Of a stretch of DNA of 64,000 nucleotides, positions 54,007-64,000 are shown piece after piece; the stretch's first letter is position 1, and each line of letters opens with the position of its first letter. This stretch comes from Hymenobacter actinosclerus (GTDB lineage: Bacteria > Bacteroidota > Bacteroidia > Cytophagales > Hymenobacteraceae): positions 496,001 to 560,000 of the forward strand of contig NZ_FOHS01000003.1 of the NCBI RefSeq assembly GCF_900111515.1, given 5' to 3'. The translations under genes were made by a program, and so were the position numbers. The notes beneath the pieces were generated by a model. It saw only the letters and a list, made by a program, of their open reading frames with translations, was not told the origin of the DNA and did not search any database.

Positions 54007-54685
54007 AGGCGGCGGGTTTGGAAGCGGATTCAGCGGCGGGTTCGGCCAGCAAAGCTACGCCATCGGAGGCACCCAGCCGGTCGGCGCCGGCTGCCACCAG
54101 CGCCAAAGCGGCCGCACGGGTCCGGATGCCGCCGGAGGCTTTCAGGCGGATGTGGGTGGGCAGCGAGGCGCGCATCAGCTCGATGTCGGCCACCGAGGCG
54201 CCGCGGCTGGCAAAGCCGGTGCTGGTTTTCACGAAGTTGGCCCCCGCCTCGGCGCAGAGCTGGCAGGCCGTCACGATTTCGTCGTCGGTGAGCAAAGCGG
54301 TTTCGATAATGACCTTGAGCAGGGCCCCGCGCAGGCGGCACAGTTCGGCCAGCTGCCCGATTTCTTCCTCCACTTCCTCGTGCCGGCCGGCCTTCAGGGC
54401 CCCAATGTTGAGCACCATGTCCAGCTCGGTAGCCCCGTCGGTCAGGGCCAGGTGGCCCTCGAAAAACTTCACCTTGGCCAGCGAGTAGCCCAATGGAAAT
54501 CCGATAACCGTGCATACGGCCACGCCCGAACCTTGCAGCGCCTCGACGGCCTGGCGCACGTAGCAGGGCGGCACGCACACGCTGGCAAAGCGGTGGGTGG
54601 CCGCCTCGGCGCAAAGCCGCGCAATCTGCTCCGGCGTGGCGTCAGGCTTGAGCAGGGTAAGGTCGATGTAGGGGGCGAGGTTCAT
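53972..54685 (-). CDS. deoC: Deoxyribose-phosphate aldolase
   Basis: A 237-residue class I aldolase that splits 2-deoxyribose-5-phosphate to acetaldehyde and glyceraldehyde-3-phosphate. Evidence: IDLTLLKPDATPEQI, VCVPPCYVRQAVEAL, VIGFPLGY, a MVLNIGALK strand with the active Lys region, VIIETALLTDDEIV, and FVKTSTGF with the Schiff-base Lys. The final ~20 residues (rich in Ser, Asp, Lys) exceed the usual 220 because this end overlaps the next gene. Used in nucleoside salvage. Confidence 0.95.
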   Translation of the reverse strand: MNLAPYIDLTLLKPDATPEQIARLCAEAATHRFASVCVPPCYVRQAVEALQGSGVAVCTVIGFPLGYSLAKVKFFEGHLALTDGATELDMVLNIGALKAGRHEEVEEEIGQLAELCRLRGALLKVIIETALLTDDEIVTACQLCAEAGANFVKTSTGFASRGASVADIELMRASLPTHIRLKASGGIRTRAAALALVAAGADRLGASDGVALLAEPAAESASKPAAYDSDHDSDPVS

Positions 54686-54797
54686 AACGATTGAGTTGGA
54701 GGGCTTAGGGCGAAGATGTAGTTTAACTGCCTGGTTCGGCTGCCGGTAAAGCAGCCGGCTAACGAACGGGCCGCCCTCTCAAAAACCTTTCCAGCAA

Positions 54798-54837
54798 AAG
54801 CCCCGGCCCGCGGCCAGAGGGCAACGAACCGGGGCTT
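54798..54837 (-). terminator. Terminator of secA
   Basis: A perfect 9-bp stem AAGCCCCGG / CCGGGGCTT (54798-54806 with 54829-54837), followed on the minus strand by TTTT-like sequence. It lies 107 bases after the secA stop. Confidence 0.75.
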
Positions 54838-54944
54838 ACACTAAAAAACAGGGTTCTACGCGAACTGGCGCAGCTTTCAGAAGGCCAGAGCCAAAATCCT
54901 GAACATTACGCAGGACTCAAGCGCCCAACGTTTCCCGTGGTCCG

Positions 54945-58349
<3,405 letters not shown>

Positions 58350-58387
58350 GTGGTAGTTACCTTGGATTGAAACGCCGGGGCGCAGGT

Positions 58388-58395
58388 CAAATTTA
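58388..58395 (-). promoter_or_regulatory. secA -7 box
   Basis: On the minus strand TAAATTTG (58395-58388) is an exact TAnnTTTG match, 38 bases before the secA ATG. No TTTG at the right distance upstream. Only part of a promoter is shown. Confidence 0.4.
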
Positions 58396-58585
58396 CGGCG
58401 TTTTTCGGGAATCCTCCCGGCTCTTTTTAAGCTGCCGCGCCGCTCCGCCCCCCGAAACGACCTGGCCCGTCCTTCAAAGATTGTGCGCATTGCGGCCGCC
58501 CCGCCGGCTTGTCAGGGCAGCTGGCTGGCTGCTAGGCGGCAGCTAGTAGCTGATAGCTTCCGTTTATCCGGTCAAACTCATAAAA

Positions 58586-58685
58586 AAACGTCATTCCGAG
58601 CGAAGCGAAGAATCTCGTGTGCTATCGTTGAATCAATTGACAACGATAATACGCGGGATTCTTCGCTTCGCTCGGAATGACGTTT
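58586..58685. repeat. GAGCGAAGCGAAGAATCT palindrome, copy B
   Basis: A 45-bp inverted repeat (58586-58630 with 58641-58685, 41 of 45), 10-nt loop. The arms share GTCATTC-GAGCGAAGCGAAGAATC with the copy at 39026. It lies between secA (upstream on the minus strand) and the stop of glf. The rest of 58350-58707 holds only the possible secA promoter and no gene. Confidence 0.93.
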
Positions 58686-58707
58686 CTTCAGCTACCAGCT
58701 AACCAGG

Positions 58708-59883
<1,176 letters not shown>

Positions 59884-60079
59884 AAAGTGGTGTTTGGAGG
59901 AGGTTTGGGAGAGGCTGAAACGCAACGCTTCAGCCTTGGATGGAGGAAGGCAGAACCAGGAAACAGAACCTGCGTCTTGGAACAAACCAATCAGTATTTT
60001 GATGCAACTTTTTAGCAAATTCAGCCAAAATAATTGGCCATCCTGCTTAAGCTGAACACTACTATAACCTGCTAATCAA

Positions 60080-61273
60080 TTACTGCACCTTGGTTTTGGC
60101 CTGCATCAACTCCACCATCTGCTGCCAGGTGAGGTCCCAGCTGATGGTGGCCAGGTAGTCGTCGGTGCGCCGACGCCAGTCGGCGTCCTGGGTCTGGGTG
60201 AGGGCCGTTGCTATGGCCTGGCCGAACTCGTCGGCGGTGGCGGCAATCTGCACCAGGTTCAACTCACCATAGGGCCGTACCACGTCGCGGATGGGCGTGC
60301 TGACCACGGGCCGGCCGGCGGCCAGGTACTCGGGCGTTTTGGTGGGCGAAATGAACTTGGTGCTCTCGTTATCGGCGAACAGCAGCGTGGCCACATCCCA
60401 GCCCGCCAGGTAGGTGGGCAGCTCCTGGTAATCTTTGCCGCCGAGGTAGTGGATGTTGGGGTTTTGGGGCAGCGTGGCGGGGTCGATTTTAACGACTGGG
60501 CCGATGATGACGAACTGCCATTCGGGGTGCGCTTCGGCCAGCTGGCCCAGCAGCGCAATGTCGAGCCGCTCATCTACTACGCCGAAGAAACCGATGCGCG
60601 GGTGCGCAATGCCGGCCTGGTCGGCGGGCTCGGGCAGGGGCTGGCGGGCCTGGCCGAAGTGGTCTTTGTCGATGCTGCTGGGGAAGGGGTGGGCATCGGG
60701 GTGTTGCTGGCGCTTGGCCTCGTAGAGTGTGTGGCCGCCGGTGAACACGAGGTCGGCTTTACGGAACAGCTGCTGCTCCCGCTCGCGCAGCTCGGGCGGC
60801 GCGAACTTGAAGTTGGCCAGCTCATCCATGCAGTCGTACACCGTGAGGGCGGGAGCAAAGCCGCCCGACTTGCCCAGGGCCATCGGGGTGTAGTACCAGA
60901 ACAGGTAGTTGGTCAGGTTTTGCTCTTGGAAAAACGCGTGCAGCAGCGTATTCTGGGCGGCATCGGCCGCCGGGGCATCGTGGCGGAGGCGGTTGGGCAG
61001 GTGGGCCACTACCACTTGCAGGCCGTGCTGCCGCTCCTTCAGTTCGAGGTGGGGCTGCACTTCGTCGTTGTCATGAAAGAAGGCATCTTCTACGTAAAAC
61101 ACCCGCCCCTGCTGGGCAAAGCGCGACATCAGGTGCTGGGGCCGCTGCCACACGAAATCCCAGTGCAGGTGCGCAAAACACACAACGTCGGGCAATGAGT
61201 AAGCGGTAGGCTGGCCAGCAGTAGTGGCAAGGGCGGAGCGCACGGGCGCTTCCGCCGGTGGGGCAGATGACAT
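60080..61273 (-). CDS. Glycosyltransferase family 1-like protein
   Basis: A 397-residue GT-B-type glycosyltransferase. Evidence: an N-terminal region with DVVCFAHLHWDFVWQRPQHL, a middle EDAFFHDN, and a C-terminal domain with PRIGFFGVVDERLDIALLGQ, then FVIIGPVVKIDPATLP and the donor-site region FISPTKTPEYLAAGRPVVSTP. The exact sugar is unknown, but the adjacent glf makes UDP-galactofuranose a possible donor. ATG 61273 (MSSAPPAEAPV) is chosen over a Met 14 codons upstream. It is probably cotranscribed with glf (196-base gap without an obvious terminator). Confidence 0.85.
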   Translation of the reverse strand: MSSAPPAEAPVRSALATTAGQPTAYSLPDVVCFAHLHWDFVWQRPQHLMSRFAQQGRVFYVEDAFFHDNDEVQPHLELKERQHGLQVVVAHLPNRLRHDAPAADAAQNTLLHAFFQEQNLTNYLFWYYTPMALGKSGGFAPALTVYDCMDELANFKFAPPELREREQQLFRKADLVFTGGHTLYEAKRQQHPDAHPFPSSIDKDHFGQARQPLPEPADQAGIAHPRIGFFGVVDERLDIALLGQLAEAHPEWQFVIIGPVVKIDPATLPQNPNIHYLGGKDYQELPTYLAGWDVATLLFADNESTKFISPTKTPEYLAAGRPVVSTPIRDVVRPYGELNLVQIAATADEFGQAIATALTQTQDADWRRRTDDYLATISWDLTWQQMVELMQAKTKVQ

Positions 61274-61487
61274 AAAGAACGGGCTAAGTAATTGGGTGAA
61301 GCCAGGCAACCACACGGTTCTTTCCGCCGCGCTTCCTTGGCCTATACGCCCGTCTTTTTAAAAGGATATTGTTGAGCTACGGCTATTTTAACTGGCCGCG
61401 CCGGCTAAGAAATTCAGGTTCTTGTCGAGCTAAACCTTTCCGCGCTGCCTCCGGTTATGCGGCCTTTTGTTTCGCCTGGGCCTTCTG

Positions 61488-62003
61488 CTAAAGCAGGCAT
61501 TGCAGTTCCACGGCGTCCTGCCAGCCTTCGGCGGTGCGCAGCCACTCGCGCCGCACGCCCACCCGCGAAAAACCCGCCGCGGCAAATAGCTGCAAACTGG
61601 CCTCGTTATCGGCCCCAATCGTGCAGAAAAGCTGGTGCAGGCGCAGCACCTGCCGGGCGTAGGGTTGCAGCAACTCCAGCGCGGCCCGGGCGTAGCCGTG
61701 CCGCCGGTGCCCGGCCAGCACCGTAATGCCCACGCCGGCCCGCTGGTGCAACGGCTCGAAGCCGAACAAATCCAGCGTGCCCACGGCCGCCCCGCTGGCC
61801 GCATCCTCCAGCACCAGCCGCAGCTGCCGCACCTCAAAAAAATCGGCCGCCGCGTTATCCAGGTACTGCCGCAGTACGTGCCGCGACACGGGCGCCAGCG
61901 TATCCGACACGCCCCACACGGCCGGGTCGTTTTCCAGCTGGTACAGGAAATCGAGGTCGTCGGCTTCGAGGGTGCGCAGGCGGATGAGGTCGGATTGGAG
62001 CAT
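61488..62003 (-). CDS. GNAT-family N-acetyltransferase
   Basis: A 171-residue acetyltransferase of the RimJ/RimL or SpeG-like branch. It starts MLQSDLIRLRTLEADDLDFL, has ASGAAVGTLDLFGFEPLHQ and the acetyl-CoA loop VLAGHRRHGYARAAL, then IGADNEASLQLFAAAGF. Target unknown. It is independent of the GNAT protein at 10585. It lies alone, divergent from the gene at 62114. Confidence 0.88.
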   Translation of the reverse strand: MLQSDLIRLRTLEADDLDFLYQLENDPAVWGVSDTLAPVSRHVLRQYLDNAAADFFEVRQLRLVLEDAASGAAVGTLDLFGFEPLHQRAGVGITVLAGHRRHGYARAALELLQPYARQVLRLHQLFCTIGADNEASLQLFAAAGFSRVGVRREWLRTAEGWQDAVELQCLL

Positions 62004-62113
62004 GGGCGTTAGATAGTAGGTCGAAAAATATAAGTGAGCGGCGATATACCGGCGCTATATTGCTAACCGTTAGCTTGTCTGGCATTCCACCGCGACACTA
62101 TTCTTTTTATCTT

Positions 62114-62926
62114 ATGCTCAAGTTTTTCTGTTTGTTCTTCATTCTACTGCTGCTTGGCACGTCTGTTAGCTATGCTCAAAGCAAGCTCTACCTGGACCTC
62201 CGTCTGGGCGTCAATCACAATCAAGCCGAAGGAGCTTACTTCGGCAAAGGTACGCGACCTTTCAAGCCTTACAGCACGCTCAGAGACATGAGCTTTGATG
62301 AACAGGGCGTTGTGATGTTACGCCTTCAGGTGCAGGAAAAGCTTGGTATAGCGGCCGGCTACAGCGGCAGTTCTTTGGCCTGGGCCTATAGCCTTCAAAT
62401 GCCCCAAAAATATACTGTAAATCCATTTCACGGCGAATGGAAGGGACATGGCACCGGCGTATACATGCACCAGTTACCAGTGCTGCTCAGCAAAACATTC
62501 CGCGAAATAAATATCCGCGAAATCGACACCATCCGCCACACGTATCTGGCTAGCTTCCGTCTGGATGCGGTGCTGGGTGGTGGGCTGAATCGGCTTGGCA
62601 ACAACTGTTTGGATTGTGGAGGAGTGAGTGCTGGTGGCTTGTTATACGATACTATCGACTTCCGCCAAACCATTATCGTGCGTCGCAAGTGGGGCGGATT
62701 CCTGATGGGCGGCGTTACAGCCCGATTTTACCGCTTGGGCAAGGAGCGGCTGAACCTGAGCATTTACTACACGCAGGGCCTCACCGATATGCTGCTGGTA
62801 CCAGTACAGTATCAATACAATTCGCAGCGCGGGGCCACTACGCTGCATATCCGTGGCTCTGGGGTTAGCGCCACGCTGGGAGTGCCCATCCGGCTGAAAA
62901 CCTTCGGCAAAAACCCACCCGGTTGA
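62114..62926 (+). CDS. Exported hypothetical protein, probable outer membrane beta-barrel
   Basis: A 270-residue exported protein with signal peptide MLKFFCLFFILLLLGTSVSY...AQ. The mature part has alternating strands (KLYLDLRLGVNHNQ, EQGVVMLRLQVQEKLGIAAG, GFLMGGVTARFYRLGKERLN, GVSATLGVPIRLKTFG), fitting a small outer membrane barrel. Cys appears in CLDCGG. The family was not recognised. GC is lower than in the neighbours. ATG 62114 starts the signal peptide; the stop is 10 bases from that of the convergent ABC gene. Confidence 0.6.
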   Translation: MLKFFCLFFILLLLGTSVSYAQSKLYLDLRLGVNHNQAEGAYFGKGTRPFKPYSTLRDMSFDEQGVVMLRLQVQEKLGIAAGYSGSSLAWAYSLQMPQKYTVNPFHGEWKGHGTGVYMHQLPVLLSKTFREINIREIDTIRHTYLASFRLDAVLGGGLNRLGNNCLDCGGVSAGGLLYDTIDFRQTIIVRRKWGGFLMGGVTARFYRLGKERLNLSIYYTQGLTDMLLVPVQYQYNSQRGATTLHIRGSGVSATLGVPIRLKTFGKNPPG

Positions 62927-62936
62927 ATGGTATAAC

Positions 62937-63947
62937 CTACGCCGTTAAATCAATAAACGAAACCGGCGCGCCTTCCGCCAGCTGCACTACCACCGCCTCA
63001 CCTGCCACTACCGATGCGGCCGGCAGGCGCACTCGTAGCAACGTGGCGGGTAGCTGCACTTCGGCTTCGTAGTAGCTACCCAGGAAACGCACGGCCCGCA
63101 CGGTGCCGGCCGCGCCGGGGCTGCCGGCGGGGGCCAGTTGCAGGTTTTCGGGGCGCACGAGCAGCACCGGGCCGGGCAGGCGGCGGCGCGGGGCGGCGGC
63201 CAGCAGGGCGCGCAGGTCGGGGCCTGCGAGGTGGTTATAGTCGCCGAACAGGGCGGCCGCGTACTCGCTTACCGGCTGGCGATACACCTGCTCGGGAGGG
63301 CCCTGCTGCACCAGCCGGCCGCGGTGCAGTACCAGAATCTCATCGGCCCAGGGCAGCGTGTCGGTGGGGTCGTGCGAGACGAGCAGGCAGGTGATGCCCA
63401 GCTCCTCCCCCACTTCGCGGATGACCTGCTGGAGTTGCTGCTTGTGGGTGCGGTCGAGGTTGGAGAAGGGCTCGTCGAGCAACAGCAGGCGCGGGGCCGA
63501 AAGCAGCAGCCGCGCCAGCGCCACCCGCTGCTGCTCGCCACCCGAAAGCTGGTTGGTGCGCCGGGCCATGAGCGGGCTGATGCGGCAGACCTCGTACACC
63601 GCCTGAGCTTCGGCCGCGGGCCGCTTGCTGGCGTAGCGCAGCACCTGCTCCACCCGCAGCGACTTGGGCAAGTCCGACTTCTGCGACAAATACACGATGC
63701 CCGGATGCCCAGGCACCAGCACCTCCTGGGGCCCGCGCACCCGGCGGCCGGCAAAGCGCACCTCCCCCGCCGTGGGCTGCACCAGCCCGGCAATTACCTG
63801 CAACAACGTACTCTTGCCGGCCCCTGATTCGCCTGCCAGCGCCAGCTTGCGGCCCGCGGGCTGCTCGAAGCTGATACCGCTCAGCATGGCCTGGCCGTGC
63901 TCTTCCAGGCTGATGTTGCGGACGGTGAGAAAGTCAGTTTGGGGCAC
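62937..63947 (-). CDS. ABC transporter ATP-binding protein with TOBE-like domain (PotA/FbpC-like)
   Basis: A ~336-residue ATPase subunit of an importer. Walker A is GESGAGKST, the Q-loop GIVYLSQKSDLP, the signature LSGGEQQRVALARL, Walker B LLLLDEPFSNLD and the H-loop LLVSHDPTDT. The C-terminal ~100 residues form a TOBE-like domain (GSYYEAEVQLPATLLRV), as in PotA, FbpC and CysA. Substrate unknown; no permease is visible because the window ends. The start is uncertain: GTG 63947 is preferred, since the upstream ATG at 63998 lies inside a TGTAGAGACGC repeat. Confidence 0.85.
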   Translation of the reverse strand: MPQTDFLTVRNISLEEHGQAMLSGISFEQPAGRKLALAGESGAGKSTLLQVIAGLVQPTAGEVRFAGRRVRGPQEVLVPGHPGIVYLSQKSDLPKSLRVEQVLRYASKRPAAEAQAVYEVCRISPLMARRTNQLSGGEQQRVALARLLLSAPRLLLLDEPFSNLDRTHKQQLQQVIREVGEELGITCLLVSHDPTDTLPWADEILVLHRGRLVQQGPPEQVYRQPVSEYAAALFGDYNHLAGPDLRALLAAAPRRRLPGPVLLVRPENLQLAPAGSPGAAGTVRAVRFLGSYYEAEVQLPATLLRVRLPAASVVAGEAVVVQLAEGAPVSFIDLTA

Positions 63948-63985
63948 GGGTTGGTGTTTTGGATATTTCGCGGCCGGTATGGGAT

Positions 63986-64000
63986 TGTAGAGACGCATCT
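63986..64000. repeat. TGTAGAGACGC palindrome, copy 3 (truncated by window end)
   Basis: TGTAGAGACGCATCT matches the first arm of the repeats at 15937 and 27511. The rest lies outside the window. It overlaps the alternative start of the ABC ATPase gene. Confidence 0.75.

Overview
The window looks like one contiguous chromosomal segment of a high-GC Bacteroidota bacterium, most likely Hymenobacter or a close relative in the Cytophagales. This is inferred from gene content and style: a PhoR/PhoB pair, ECF sigma/anti-sigma operon, SecA without the C-terminal zinc motif, DUF3108, DUF4442 and DUF3089 proteins, TAnnTTTG promoter boxes, and few Shine-Dalgarno sites. No transposase, phage gene, CRISPR array, tRNA or rRNA was seen.

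Layout. 1-3.7 kb: end of guaB, then a partner-switching module (membrane SpoIIE-type phosphatase, STAS protein, HATPase anti-sigma-like kinase). 3.8-9.5 kb: two parvulin-type foldases, a MoxR ATPase and a hypothetical. 9.5-14.9 kb: SDR, GNAT, outer membrane protein, recA, DUF3108 protein. 15-18.2 kb: PhoB/PhoR-like two-component pair and an RluA-family pseudouridine synthase. 18.4-21.3 kb: rplM-rpsI-rpsB-tsf, with a good Bacteroidota promoter and a terminator. 21.3-27.5 kb: hypotheticals, DUF3089 lipoprotein, SHOCT protein, YeiH-like transporter and its LysR neighbour. 27.6-33.6 kb: S9 and M28 peptidases and a FUSC-family membrane protein. 33.8-37 kb: multi-PAS histidine kinase and a lone receiver. 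37-43.1 kb: membrane MutS-like ATPase, double TonB-C protein, diadenylate-cyclase-like protein, DUF4442 and an exported PPC/DUF296 protein. 43.4-46.2 kb: ECF sigma operon. 46.4-54.7 kb: lipoprotein, ALDH7-type dehydrogenase, DegQ/HtrA, Hsp20, M20 peptidase, SPOR-like lipoprotein, deoC. 54.9-64 kb: secA, glf with a glycosyltransferase, GNAT, a beta-barrel-like protein and an ABC ATPase.

The most unusual content is between the genes. At least a dozen long inverted repeats are present. Many have arms built from short tandem words, often heptamers (GTTGTCA, TAATTCA, TGAGTAG, CTAACTC), and some enclose a conserved core. Nine convergent gene pairs occur; three have gaps of 10 bp or less, and each of the other six contains a strong hairpin. 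In four of those the repeat arms supply one or both stop codons. One heptamer word even lies in frame inside the MutS-like gene, and 14 perfect TAATTCA copies end three bases before the PhoR-like start codon. These repeats may be bidirectional terminators, mobile palindromes, or both; that role is inference.
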